Below are positions 35,500-44,244 of a DNA stretch of 64,000 nucleotides, one piece after another (position 1 is the first letter of the stretch; each line of letters begins with the position of its first letter). The notes under the pieces are model-generated. The model was not told the DNA's origin, searched no databases, and was given only the letters and a program-made list of their open reading frames with translations. Source of the DNA: Desulfovibrio legallii (GTDB lineage: Bacteria > Desulfobacterota > Desulfovibrionia > Desulfovibrionales > Desulfovibrionaceae); NCBI RefSeq assembly GCF_900102485.1, contig NZ_FNBX01000001.1, forward strand, positions 212,954-276,953, in the 5' to 3' direction. A program made the translations under genes and the position numbers.

Positions 35500-36504
35500 T
35501 CAGCGGGGCGCGCCCGCCGGGGCCAGCAGGCCCGTGATGCGCGCGGCCAGAAAGTCCAGGCTTTGCTCCGGGCTGCGGCGGCCGCTTTTGACCTGCCATT
35601 CGGCGTCCACAATCTCGGCTAGGGCCGCGGCCAGGGTTTCCGCGCTCAGCCGCGCGGCCAGCGCGCGTTTGGCGGCGGCCTCCTTGGGGTAGAGGCGGAT
35701 GTTTTCTCCGGCCTTGAGCTGCCAGAGCTGGCGCAGCTCCCTGTCCAGCAGGGCCAGGAAGGAGAAAAGCAGGCTCGCGCCGTCCTCGTTGCGGGCCAGC
35801 TCCTGCCAGAGAGGGGCAAGGTTGCCCGCCTCCATATGGCGGATGCAGGAAAAAATATTGCAGTCCGGGCTCCAGCCGCCTGTGGGGATCTGGCTCAGAT
35901 CCACCTCCGGGGGCAAGGGCGCGCCCTGGGCCGTCAGCGAGGCCCGCAGCAGGAGGATTTTTTCCAGTTCGTTTTCCACGGCCCGGGCGTCGGGCGGCAC
36001 GGAAGCGCAGAGCCGCTCCAGAGCGTCCGGGGCAAAGCGCAGGCCCAGGGCCTTGCCCCGCTGCACAAGGTGGCTTTTGAGGCTGTAAGGGGTGAGGCCC
36101 TCGTGCCGCCACAGCCAGTCCTGCGCCGCGGCAAATTTCAAGCAGTGCAGCTTGGCCAGGGCGGCGGGCAGTTTGGGCTGCCCTTTTTCCCAGGGGACTT
36201 CCAGGCATAAAAACGGCCAGCACTGCTCCGAGGGGCGGGCCAGGGCGCGTGAAAGTTTTTTCCACACCGCCACGGGCCAGAGCTGGGCCTGCCGCACCAC
36301 CAGCGCGCGGGAGGTTCCCAGCAGGCCGGGCAGGGTCAGCTCCTCCCAGAAGGCGGCGGGCGGTTCTTCGTCGCCCCAGTAAACGCGGCGTTCCCATTGC
36401 CCCGCGCGGGGCGGATGGGCCGCCAGCAGGCGTTCCAGCCGGGCGCGCAGCAATTGGCCGTCCGGGCAGACAAGGATGGAAAAACCGGGGCGTGGGGTGC
36501 TCAT
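35500..36504 (-). CDS. holA: DNA polymerase III delta subunit-like protein
   Basis: 334 aa. Typical low-complexity HolA arrangement: an N-terminal Rossmann-like AAA fold without a Walker A motif (FSILVCPDGQLLRARLERLL), a middle segment ending DARAVENELEKILLL, and a C-terminal collar helix domain (LFSFLALLDRELRQLWQLKA). It would be the clamp-loader wrench subunit that opens the beta clamp. HolA is poorly conserved, so the call rests on the overall pattern. It is the first gene of the holA-radC-lon-prmC run, 82 bp before radC. Confidence 0.82.
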   Translation of the reverse strand: MSTPRPGFSILVCPDGQLLRARLERLLAAHPPRAGQWERRVYWGDEEPPAAFWEELTLPGLLGTSRALVVRQAQLWPVAVWKKLSRALARPSEQCWPFLCLEVPWEKGQPKLPAALAKLHCLKFAAAQDWLWRHEGLTPYSLKSHLVQRGKALGLRFAPDALERLCASVPPDARAVENELEKILLLRASLTAQGAPLPPEVDLSQIPTGGWSPDCNIFSCIRHMEAGNLAPLWQELARNEDGASLLFSFLALLDRELRQLWQLKAGENIRLYPKEAAAKRALAARLSAETLAAALAEIVDAEWQVKSGRRSPEQSLDFLAARITGLLAPAGAPR

Positions 36505-36705
36505 ACTGCCTTCAATAGGAGGAGTGTCATACGCAAAAAAGCCGCGGCAGGGGCGTAAAAACTGTCGCCGCCGTCCCTTTGTGCGGTGCTTCGCGGCAGT
36601 ATAGGGCGAAACGGCCGTATGGGGAAGGGCTCTTGCCTGGGCTTGGTCGGCCCCCGGCGGCGCTGGGCGCGTCGTTGCAGGGTCGTTTTGCCCCGCAGGT
36701 AATAT

Positions 36706-36736
36706 AAAAGCCGCAACGACGCAGCGTTGCGGCTTT
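36706..36736 (-). terminator. Terminator of the SRP RNA gene
   Basis: Minus strand AAAGCCGCAACG / CGTTGCGGCTTT, a 12-bp perfect stem, with T-rich sequence after it. Directly abuts the 3' end of the 4.5S RNA. Confidence 0.92.
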
Positions 36737-36827
36737 CAGGGGCCGGACACCCGGCAGCGGCTGTTACCGCTGCTTCCTTTCGGACCTGACGGGGTTGGCA
36801 GTGCTGCCGCCGCCCGGCCTGGCCCTG
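36737..36827 (-). ncRNA. ffs: 4.5S signal recognition particle RNA
   Basis: About 91 nt, small bacterial SRP RNA. The invariant apical region GTCAGGTCCGAAAGGAAGCA, with the Ffh-binding asymmetric loop, is present. The flanking arms are complementary (GGCCAGGCCGGGCGGC with GCCGGGTGTCCGGCC). Ends are set by pairing and the adjoining terminator and are good to a few bases. No 6S-like or Alu domain. Confidence 0.96.
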
Positions 36828-36851
36828 CTTTAGCCGGTAAGGGGCTGTCTG

Positions 36852-37715
36852 TCAATGCCCGGCAGCCAGGGATATCCGCGTTGTCGCCGCGTCGCTTCCG
36901 GCTGCGGGCGCGCTTTGCGGGCCGAAAAGGGCCGCGGCGTTGGTCAGCAGGCGGTCCATGGCCGCATCGTTGAGGCCGGATTTTTGTTGCAGCCGGCGAC
37001 GTTCGTCCAGGGGATCGTAGAGGGGCCAGTCCGTGCCGAAAAGGATCCGCTCCGGCGGGAAGGCGGCCAGCAGGCGCCGCAGCAGAAGCGGCGTGGCAAA
37101 GGGCGAAGTGCTGGAGGTATCCAGCCAGAGGTTCTCGCGCCGCCGACTGCCCAGCACCTTGAGGGAGTGGGCCCACATGCGGTAGCCGCCGAAGTGCGCG
37201 GCAATGACGCGCAGCCCGGGAAAGGCGTCCAGAATGGCGGCCAGTTTGTAAGGGCAGGAGGGCGCGCGCTCCGGGCGCATGGCGTCGCCGATGTGGATTT
37301 CAAAAATGAAATTCTTCTGGGCCGCTTCAAAGATGGGCCGCAGGCGCGGGTCGTCCAGGCGGAAGCCCTGAAAGTCCGGATGCAGCTTAAGGCCCCGGAT
37401 GCCCGCGGCCTTAAGGCGATCCAGCTCTTTTTCCCACGGCGCGTAGCCGGGGTGCAGGGTGCCGAAGGCCAGAACTCTGTCCGGATGGGCGCGCTGCAGG
37501 GCCAGGGCGTAGTTGTTGGCCGGAATGACCTGGGCCGGCGCCGTGGCCGCGCAGAGCACCACGCATTTGTCCACCCCGGCGGCGGTCTGTCGGGCCAGCA
37601 GGTGGTCGATGGTGCCGTCCCCCGCGCAGGTGAGCTTGTAGTAGGCGTTGAGGTGGTCCACGGCCTTGCGCGCTATTTTGGGGTGGAAGGCGTGGGTATG
37701 GATGTCTATGTGCAC
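36852..37715 (-). CDS. Amidohydrolase-family metal-dependent hydrolase (TIM barrel)
   Basis: 287 aa, GTG start at 37715, two bases after the upstream stop. The N-terminal metal motif HIDIHTHAF, the mid-barrel GLKLHPDFQGF, the His of IIAAHFGG-like VIAAHFGGYRMW, and FGTDWPLYDP near residue 230 are those of the amidohydrolase-2 family (ACMSD, dihydroxybenzoate decarboxylase and uncharacterised hydrolases). The active-site set H-x-H, H, H, D is complete. The exact reaction is unknown. Likely cotranscribed with the 2-hydroxyacid dehydrogenase and exporter upstream. Confidence 0.87.
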   Translation of the reverse strand: MHIDIHTHAFHPKIARKAVDHLNAYYKLTCAGDGTIDHLLARQTAAGVDKCVVLCAATAPAQVIPANNYALALQRAHPDRVLAFGTLHPGYAPWEKELDRLKAAGIRGLKLHPDFQGFRLDDPRLRPIFEAAQKNFIFEIHIGDAMRPERAPSCPYKLAAILDAFPGLRVIAAHFGGYRMWAHSLKVLGSRRRENLWLDTSSTSPFATPLLLRRLLAAFPPERILFGTDWPLYDPLDERRRLQQKSGLNDAAMDRLLTNAAALFGPQSAPAAGSDAATTRISLAAGH

Positions 37716-37717
37716 GG

Positions 37718-38683
37718 CTATTTGACCCCGTTGACCACGTTGATGGGCGTACCGGCCTGCCAGCGGCGGATGTTTTCCGCCGTAAGGTCGATGATGTTCT
37801 GACGGGCGCGGGTGGTGGCCCAGGCAATGTGCGGCGTGATCAGCGTATTGGGCGCGGTGAGCAGGGGGTTGTCCGCCTTGGGGGGCTCGGTGGAGAGCAC
37901 GTCCGTGCCCAGGCCGCGCAGCTGGCCGCTTTTGAGGGCGGCGGCCGCGGCGGCCTCGTCCACCAGGGGGCCGCGGGCCGTGTTCAGCAGAAAGCTCCCC
38001 TTGGGCATGAGGGCCAGAGTTTTGGCGTTGATGATGTGGCGCGTGCTTTCGGTAAGGGGGCAGTGCAGGGAAACCACGTTGGCGGCGGCCAGCAGATGCT
38101 CCAGCGAAGCAAAGGCGAAGGGGCTGTAGGCGGGCGGATCCTTAGGCGTGCGACAGTAGGCCAGCACGCTCATGCCGAAGGCGTGGGCCAGCTCGCCCAT
38201 GCGGCGGCCGATGGAGCCGAAGCCGATGAGGCCCATGGTCAGCCCCTCCAGACAGACGGGCGGGATTTTCCAGTAGCACCAGCTGCGGCACTTGAGCCAG
38301 TCGCCTTTTTTGACGCTTGCGGTGTGCAGGCTGGTGTGACGGCAGAGCTCCAGCAGCAGCGCCATGGCGTGCTGGGCCACGTCGCTCACGCCGTAGGCCA
38401 CCACGTTGCACACGGGCACGCCGCGATCGGCCAGGGCGGCAATATCCACAGTATTATAACCCGTGGCCAGCACGCCCACCATGCGCACGTCGGGGATTTT
38501 GTCCACATCGTCGCGGCGGAGGGGCGTTTTGTTGGTCAGAAGCACGTCCGCGCCTTTGGCGCGTTCCGCCAGCTTTTCCGGCGGGGTTTCGTCATAAATG
38601 GTCACCTCGCCGAGCGAGGTGACGGGGCCCCAGTCCACGTCGCCGGGGTTGAGCACAGCGCCGTCCAGGATGGTGATTTTCAT
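37718..38683 (-). CDS. D-2-hydroxyacid dehydrogenase, glycerate dehydrogenase-like
   Basis: 321 aa from MKITILDGAV (ATG 38683). The NAD-binding motif is GLIGFGSIGRRMGE (about 147-160). The catalytic Arg is in NTARGPLVDE, the Glu in LSTEPPKA and the His in TPHIAWAT. The substrate-loop segment VLATGYNTVDIAA is closest to HprA-type glycerate/hydroxypyruvate enzymes. It would interconvert a D-2-hydroxyacid and a 2-oxoacid with NAD(H); the substrate is not determined. Confidence 0.9.
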   Translation of the reverse strand: MKITILDGAVLNPGDVDWGPVTSLGEVTIYDETPPEKLAERAKGADVLLTNKTPLRRDDVDKIPDVRMVGVLATGYNTVDIAALADRGVPVCNVVAYGVSDVAQHAMALLLELCRHTSLHTASVKKGDWLKCRSWCYWKIPPVCLEGLTMGLIGFGSIGRRMGELAHAFGMSVLAYCRTPKDPPAYSPFAFASLEHLLAAANVVSLHCPLTESTRHIINAKTLALMPKGSFLLNTARGPLVDEAAAAAALKSGQLRGLGTDVLSTEPPKADNPLLTAPNTLITPHIAWATTRARQNIIDLTAENIRRWQAGTPINVVNGVK

Positions 38684-38787
38684 AGGTCTACCCTCGGTTT
38701 GCCTGGGCAGTGTAGCGCGGCCCTGCACGGCTCGCAACCTGAAGAAAAAAGGCGCATGCCGCGGCCGTCTGCCCGTGCGGCGCGGGG

Positions 38788-39567
38788 CTAGCCGCCGGGA
38801 GCGAGAAAATACTGCCAGAACAAAGAGACCAGCAGCAGGCTGAGCGAAACCACCAGAAAACGGCGCACGGCGCCGGGCCCCACCCGGATGGCCATACGGC
38901 TGCCCAGCCAGTTGCCCAGGCAGCAGGCTGCGGCCATGGGCAGCGCCAGCTTCCAGAGCACCACGCCGCTCAGGATGAAAACCAGAGCTCCGCCCAGGTT
39001 GGAGGCCAGGTTGAGCACCTTGGCCGTGGCCGAAGCCTGCATGAGGCCCATGCGCAGCACCCAGTGGAAGGCCAGGATGAGAAAACTGCCGGTGCCGGGG
39101 CCAAAGAAGCCGTCATACGCGCCCAGCAGCAGGCAGACCAAGGCAATGGGCAGCCAGAAGCGCGGGCCCTGCAAGGGCAGGGGCGGCAGGCTGCGGTCTT
39201 TTTTGGGCAGCAGGGTGGCGCAGAGGCCCACGGGCAGGAGGGCCACCAGGATTTTGCCCAGCAGGGCGGCGTCCAGCAGCAGGGTGAGGCGGGAGCCCGC
39301 CCAGGAGCCCAGCAGAGAAAAACCCAGGCCCGCCAGGGCTACGCGCCAGAGCACCAGGCGGCTGCGGGCGAAGTTGCCCAGGGCCACGCCGGTGCCCAGG
39401 CAGGCGCTGACCTTGTTGGCCCCCAGGGCCATGTGCGGGGGCACGCCGGTGAGCAGCAGCATGGGCATGGTCACCAGCCCGCCGCCGCCGGCAATGGCGT
39501 CGATAAAGCCGCCGCCCAGGGCCGCGGCCATGCCCGCCAGAAGGACGGGCAGCGTCAGTTCCCACAT
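38788..39567 (-). CDS. TSUP (TauE/SafE) family sulfite/organic anion exporter
   Basis: 259 aa, about eight transmembrane helices in two repeats. The two family motifs are visible: GGGFIDAIAGGGGLVTMP near the N-terminus and GAYDGFFGPGTGSFLI in the second half. TSUP members export sulfite, sulfonates or other small organic anions. It lies 104 bp upstream of the 2-hydroxyacid dehydrogenase gene and 4 bp downstream of the DUF486 gene, so coexpression is likely, but the cargo is unknown. Confidence 0.9.
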   Translation of the reverse strand: MWELTLPVLLAGMAAALGGGFIDAIAGGGGLVTMPMLLLTGVPPHMALGANKVSACLGTGVALGNFARSRLVLWRVALAGLGFSLLGSWAGSRLTLLLDAALLGKILVALLPVGLCATLLPKKDRSLPPLPLQGPRFWLPIALVCLLLGAYDGFFGPGTGSFLILAFHWVLRMGLMQASATAKVLNLASNLGGALVFILSGVVLWKLALPMAAACCLGNWLGSRMAIRVGPGAVRRFLVVSLSLLLVSLFWQYFLAPGG

Positions 39568-39571
39568 GGGA

Positions 39572-39919
39572 TTACCACTTTTTAAAGATGACCCAGGCCG
39601 CCACTACAATGAGGGCGAAGCCCAGCACATGGTTCCAGCGCAGGGGTTCGTGCAGCCAGAGGACGGAAAAGGCCATGAATACGCTGAGCGAGATGACCTC
39701 CTGCACGGTTTTGAGCTCCGCTGCGGAAAAATAGCCGTAGCCGATGCGGTTGGCCGGCACCTGGAGGGTATACTCGAAGAAAGCGAGGCCCCAGCTGGTG
39801 AGGATGACCAGGGGCAGGGCCGCGCCCTTATAGCGCAGGTGCCCGTACCAGGCGAAGGTCATGAAGACGTTGGAGCAGAGCAAAAGCCCTACGGTAACAA
39901 CGGGAACAGGCAGCTGCAT
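39572..39919 (-). CDS. DMT-superfamily small membrane protein (DUF486)
   Basis: 115 aa from the ATG at 39919; an alternative ATG at 39940 adds seven residues. Four predicted transmembrane helices. FMTFAWYGHLRYK, SWGLAFFEYTLQVPANRIGY and LKTVQEVISLSVFM match the DUF486 pattern. Function unknown; the fold resembles small drug/metabolite exporters. First gene of the minus-strand cluster running to 36852. Confidence 0.85.
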   Translation of the reverse strand: MQLPVPVVTVGLLLCSNVFMTFAWYGHLRYKGAALPLVILTSWGLAFFEYTLQVPANRIGYGYFSAAELKTVQEVISLSVFMAFSVLWLHEPLRWNHVLGFALIVVAAWVIFKKW

Positions 39920-40204
39920 GGCGACATCCGGAGGCTGCAATGGCGCGCGGAAGGTTGGCAGGGCGGCGCGGGGCGCGCGGCGCGTTGCCCTGCGGGGCGC
40001 GCTAACGGAACAGCTGGCTCTATAGCCGTTGGGGCGGAGCGCGTCAACGGGGAAAGGGCCTGCCGCGCAACCCCCAAAAAAAATCCCTGAAGGAACTTCA
40101 GGGATGGTGCACGGCGCGGCCCCTCCTGCGGAAGGATTTTCCGGCCCCGACGTCCACCGGGACCGGAAAATCGTATGGGGAGGGGAGGTTGTGCGGCGCA
40201 GCAG
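39920..40204. other. Intergenic with hairpin and terminator
   Basis: No gene. It contains a 10-bp hairpin, GATTTTCCGG (40135-40144) with CCGGAAAATC (40163-40172), downstream of the TPR gene, and the terminator listed at 40074. Confidence 0.5.
40074..40105 (-). terminator. Terminator downstream of the TPR gene
   Basis: Minus strand ATCCCTGAA / TTCAGGGAT with a 5-base loop, followed by eight T residues. Confidence 0.9.
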
Positions 40205-40768
40205 CTAGGCGGCCATGGTGTCGAACAGTTCCTTGGCGCTGGCGTTGCCTGGGTTGACGCCCAGCACGGTTTCCAGGTGCTGGCGGGCTTCGTCGCTGCG
40301 GCCCAGGTAGATAAGGCAGCCGGCCAGGGTAACGCGCACGGCTTCGGCCTCCACGCCGGTCTGCAGGGTGTCTTCCAGGTAGGGCAGGGCTTCTTCCACC
40401 CGGCCCAGCTGGTAGGCCTCGCGCACCAGGCAGTTGAGGGCCACCATGTTTTCGGCCGATTTGTGCAGGGCGCGGGCGAAATGGTCAAAGGCCTCTTCGT
40501 GCTTGCCCTGCTCCATGAGCACCAGGCCGATGCCGCAGAGGGCTTTGTCCGTTTCTTCCACGGTGGCGGCCTTCTGGTAGAGGACGAGGGCCTTGTCCAG
40601 CTCTGAGCGCTGCACGGCCACAGTGGCCAGGCCCATGTAGGGGGCGGCGCTCTGCGCGCCGCTGTTGGCGGCCTTGCGGTAGTATTCCTCGGCCTTGTCA
40701 AAATCGCCCATAAACAGGTAGCACTCGCCCAGTTCCTTGTTGATCTCGTAATCCAGCTGATTGCTCAT
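40205..40768 (-). CDS. Tetratricopeptide repeat protein
   Basis: 187 aa, soluble, no signal peptide. About five TPR units span residues 5-180; the clearest are ELGECYLFMGDFDKAEEYYR, GIGLVLMEQGKHEEAFDHFA and GCLIYLGRSDEARQHLETVL. It is probably a cytosolic scaffold for protein-protein contacts. Monocistronic with its own terminator. No partner is indicated by neighbours. Confidence 0.88.
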   Translation of the reverse strand: MSNQLDYEINKELGECYLFMGDFDKAEEYYRKAANSGAQSAAPYMGLATVAVQRSELDKALVLYQKAATVEETDKALCGIGLVLMEQGKHEEAFDHFARALHKSAENMVALNCLVREAYQLGRVEEALPYLEDTLQTGVEAEAVRVTLAGCLIYLGRSDEARQHLETVLGVNPGNASAKELFDTMAA

Positions 40769-41025
40769 GGTTTCCTCCCCAGCTCAGGCTGTTGTGTTCA
40801 GAACGCTCATTACGCTCATGGCGTGCTCTGGAGAATGCAGACTGCGTGCCAGAATAAAAAAATAATTGTAACTCAATGCGTTAGTTGTGAGCCCCTGCGG
40901 GAGGACGGGCCGCGTGGCGAGCAAAGGCCGCTTTGGCGCGCCAAAACCCTGGCGCGGACGGGCAAGTTTTGCCGGGGAGGGGCGGCGGGGTGCGCCCGCT
41001 GACCGGGGCGGCTCGGCTGATGTGG

Positions 41026-41859
41026 TCAGGCCAGGGCTTCCAGGCCGAAAAAGCGACGGGCGTTCTGGCCGCAGCGCTGCCAGAGCAGGGCCGGATCTTC
41101 GCCGCGCGCGGCGGCCAGGGCCTGGGCCGTGAAGACCGTGAAGGCCGGTTCGTTGCGCTGGCCGCGCCAGGGGTGGGGGGAGAGGTAAGGGGCGTCCGTC
41201 TCCAGCAGCAGGCGGTCGGCGGGGATCAGGGGCACGGCCTGGCGCAGCGCCTCATTGGCTTTGTAGGTGACGGGGCCGGGCACGGAAATGTGCCAGCCGT
41301 TGCGCACCAGGCGGCGGGCCAGATCCGGCCCTTTGCCGAAGCAGTGCCAGAGCAGAGGGTAGCCCGCAAAGCCGCGCGCCTCCAGCAGGGCCAGGGCTTC
41401 TTCCTCGGCGTCGCGGCAGTGGATGACCACCGGCAGGGCGCAGGCGCGGGCCAGGTCCAGTTGGTCGGCAAAGGCCTGAAACTGGATTTCGCGCGGGCAG
41501 TCCTGCCAGTGGAAGTCCAGGCCGATTTCGCCCACGGCCCGCAGGCGGGGCTCGGCGGCAAAGGCGGCGCGCATGGCCGCAAGGCAGGCCGGGGTGCAGT
41601 TTTGCCCTTCGCAGGGGTGGACGCCCAGGACAAAAAAGACCTCTGGATGGGCGTCGAACAGGCCGCGCCGGGCGGCAAAGGTTTCCGGCCCCTGAAAAAT
41701 GTTGCCCACCTGGCTGAGGCCCACGGCCCTGGCGCGTTCCAGCACGGCTTCGCGGTCCTGGTCAAATTCTTCGCCGTCCAGATGGGCGTGGCTGTCCACG
41801 CCGCCGGGGGGCAGGGCCAGAGTCAGGGGATCCACACGGGTGACGGATTTTTTGGACAT
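41026..41859 (-). CDS. TatD family metal-dependent DNase
   Basis: 277 aa from MSKKSVTRVD (ATG 41859). The metal motif DSHAHLDGEEF is near residues 22-32, VGVHPCEG-like LGVHPCEG near 79-86, AVGEIGLDF (bridging Glu) near 109-117, VIHCRDAEEE near 142-151, and LLETDAPYLSP near 213-223. These define TatD/YcfH 3'-5' DNase-like hydrolases. No obvious cotranscribed partner. Confidence 0.94.
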   Translation of the reverse strand: MSKKSVTRVDPLTLALPPGGVDSHAHLDGEEFDQDREAVLERARAVGLSQVGNIFQGPETFAARRGLFDAHPEVFFVLGVHPCEGQNCTPACLAAMRAAFAAEPRLRAVGEIGLDFHWQDCPREIQFQAFADQLDLARACALPVVIHCRDAEEEALALLEARGFAGYPLLWHCFGKGPDLARRLVRNGWHISVPGPVTYKANEALRQAVPLIPADRLLLETDAPYLSPHPWRGQRNEPAFTVFTAQALAAARGEDPALLWQRCGQNARRFFGLEALA

Positions 41860-41993
41860 GGCTACCTCGCAACCGGGCTTTTTACCAACGCCCCGGCCGC
41901 AAGGCAAGGCCGCCGCCCCACGTCCTCTCGTGGCTGTGCCCCAAGGCCGCTGCCGTTTGAGGGGGCCGGGGGCGAGCGTCGTCTTCCGGGGCG

Positions 41994-43175
41994 TCAGGGC
42001 TGCGGTGTCGTTTCCCGCGGTTCTGTCTGCGGTTCTTTGCGGTTGCGTTTGTCGGCGTACATGCGGGCGTCGGCGCGGGTGAGGGTGGCGTGCAGGTCCG
42101 CGTCCTGGTCAGGGTCAAAGGCGGCCATGCCCCAGGCGAAGCTCAGGGGAAAGCCGGCGATGCTGACGTGCCGCGCCTTGACCTCCATGTCCAGGACGGC
42201 CTGGGCCACGCCTTCGGCGGTCATGCCGCGCAGCACGGCGACAAATTCGTCGCCGCCGATGCGGTAGGTTTGCCCTGTCCCCTGAAACTGCCGCACCAGC
42301 AGCCCGGCCAGGGTGCGGATGGCGGCGTCGCCCGCCGCGTGACCGCGCTGGTCGTTAATGGTTTTGAGCAGGTTGAGGTCGCAGTTCAGGAGGATGAGGC
42401 CTTTGGCCTCGCCCTGCGGATGCAGGCGGCGCATATCCAGCTCAAAGGCGTTGCGGTTGTTCACGCCGGTAAGCAGGTCCGTGTAGGCCAGGCGGCGATA
42501 AAGGGGTACGGCCAGCCGTCGCAGCAGCCAGGCCGTAATGGCGGCAATGCCCAGGGCGATGCAGCCCGTGGTCAGGAGGCTGTAGGAAAAGGAGCGGCGC
42601 ATGCCCGTGGCGAAGCCGTCCAGATCGTATTCAATGACCAGCGCGCCGGGCGCGCCCCGGTCGCCGGGCACGGGCGCGCAGGCGGGGATGATTTTGCCCC
42701 AGGGGGTTTCCAGCACCTTGCCTTCGCGGACGGGATGGCCCTCCAGGCAGCGCTGCACCATGGGAAGAACCTCTGGCTCCAGCAATTCGCCGGGATGGCG
42801 GAAATCGTCGGCCTCGGGCGGCAGCCCGTCCACCACATAGATGACCCGGCCTTCCGCGTCGCGGCTGGCCGTGTACAGATGGCGCACGGCCGTGAGGTGG
42901 CGGGTGTTGGCGAGCATGCGGTGCGTGTTGCGGTAAAGGGGGCCGGATTCATCCGCGCGGCTGCGGATTTCGGTAAGGCTTGCGGGGGGAATGCGCGGGC
43001 GCAGCAGGCTGAAGATGGCCTCCGAGCGGTTGACCAGGGTAGCGGTCATGACCCTGGTGAGGGTGCGTTGAAAAATGTAGTGCGTGCTCAAGCCGGTGGC
43101 CAGGATGGCCGCCAGAACCACAAGCAGGATGCGGCGTTCCGTGCTGGAAAGAGAAGAGGAGGCGCTGTGCTGCAT
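41994..43175 (-). CDS. Membrane GGDEF diguanylate cyclase
   Basis: 393 aa. Transmembrane helix 1 (about 15-36) and helix 2 (about 197-220) enclose a ~160-residue periplasmic sensor region. The GGDEF domain (about 230-370) has DLLTGVNNRNAF, NLLKTINDQRGHAAGD and an intact RIGGDEFVAVL. The usual RxxD product-inhibition site upstream of GGDEF is not visible (FQGTGQTYRI stands there), so feedback by c-di-GMP may be lost. It should make c-di-GMP in response to an external cue. Confidence 0.93.
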   Translation of the reverse strand: MQHSASSSLSSTERRILLVVLAAILATGLSTHYIFQRTLTRVMTATLVNRSEAIFSLLRPRIPPASLTEIRSRADESGPLYRNTHRMLANTRHLTAVRHLYTASRDAEGRVIYVVDGLPPEADDFRHPGELLEPEVLPMVQRCLEGHPVREGKVLETPWGKIIPACAPVPGDRGAPGALVIEYDLDGFATGMRRSFSYSLLTTGCIALGIAAITAWLLRRLAVPLYRRLAYTDLLTGVNNRNAFELDMRRLHPQGEAKGLILLNCDLNLLKTINDQRGHAAGDAAIRTLAGLLVRQFQGTGQTYRIGGDEFVAVLRGMTAEGVAQAVLDMEVKARHVSIAGFPLSFAWGMAAFDPDQDADLHATLTRADARMYADKRNRKEPQTEPRETTPQP

Positions 43176-43296
43176 ACGCGGTCCGGCAGGGCAGGTCTGA
43201 GCCGTCCTGGCGGACGGTATATTCGCATAGTCTATCGCCCAGGGGCAGGGAAGACAAGGGGGAACCGCCGTCCGCGCGTTTGGGATGGGGACGGAT

Positions 43297-44244
43297 TCAG
43301 GCCAGGTGGCAACGCACGCGCCAGCCAGGGGCCAGGGCTTTCCACTCCGGGGGGCATTCCCGGCACAGGGGGCGGGCCTTGGGGCAGCGGGGGTGGAAAG
43401 GGCAGCCCGGAGGGGGATTGAGGGGACTTGGCAGTTCGCCTTCCAGGGGGCGGCCGCCCTTGCCGGGCATGGCCTCCGCCAGGGCGCGGCTGTAAGGGTG
43501 GGCCGCCCCCTTCAGGAGCGCGCTGGTGGGGGCTTCCTCCACCACCCGGCCTAGGTACATGACGGCCACCCGGGGGCAGAGAAAGTCCACCACGGCCAGA
43601 TCGTGCGAGATGAAGAGGTAGGCGGGGCCAAAGCGTTCCCGCACGTCGCAGAGCAGGTTGAGCACCTGCGCCTGCACTGAGGCGTCCAGGGCGGAGACGG
43701 GCTCGTCGCAGACCACGACCTGCGGCTCTGTGGCCAGGGCCCTGGCCACAGCCACGCGCTGGCGTTGCCCGCCGGAAAACTGGTGCGGGTAGCGGCTGCC
43801 CGCATTTTCCAGCCCCACGGTGGCCAGCAGGGATGCGGCCCTGGCCTCCCGCTCCCTTCGGGGCACGCCCTGGGCGGCCAGAGGTTCCGCCACGGAGGCC
43901 AGCACCGTGAGCCGGGGGTTCAGGGAGGAGAAAGGGTCCTGAAACACCATCTGGATGCGCCCGGCGGCCCAGCTGGACGCGCCCGCCGGGGGCAGGGGCC
44001 GTTCCTCCAGCAGCACCTGGCCCGCCGTGGGGCGCAGCAGGCCGCAGGCCAGCCGCCCCAGCGTGGATTTGCCGCAGCCCGATTCGCCTACCAGCCCCAG
44101 GCTTTCCCCAGGGGCCAGGTTCAGGTCCACGCCGTCCACGGCCAGCAGGCTGCCCTGCGCGCCCCAGAGCCCGCGGCGGACGGCAAAGCGGCGGGTCACG
44201 CCCTCCAGGCGCAGCAGGGGGGCTTGGGCCGCGGCGGCCTTCAC
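43297..44244 (-). CDS. Peptide/nickel-type ABC transporter ATPase (OppF/DppF-like)
   Basis: 315 aa, GTG start at 44244 overlapping the cobT stop (GTGA). Walker [13 protein letters not shown]-loop [13 protein letters not shown], signature [15 protein letters not shown], Walker [13 protein letters not shown] and switch FISHDLAVV are present. The C-terminal oligopeptide-family extension has GCPFHPRCP plus further cysteines (PLCRECPP), as in DppF/OppF, where it can hold an Fe-S cluster. No permease, binding protein or second ATPase lies nearby. Coupling to cobT suggests a link to cobalt or corrinoid uptake, but this is inference. Confidence 0.9.
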   Translation of the reverse strand: MKAAAAQAPLLRLEGVTRRFAVRRGLWGAQGSLLAVDGVDLNLAPGESLGLVGESGCGKSTLGRLACGLLRPTAGQVLLEERPLPPAGASSWAAGRIQMVFQDPFSSLNPRLTVLASVAEPLAAQGVPRREREARAASLLATVGLENAGSRYPHQFSGGQRQRVAVARALATEPQVVVCDEPVSALDASVQAQVLNLLCDVRERFGPAYLFISHDLAVVDFLCPRVAVMYLGRVVEEAPTSALLKGAAHPYSRALAEAMPGKGGRPLEGELPSPLNPPPGCPFHPRCPKARPLCRECPPEWKALAPGWRVRCHLA

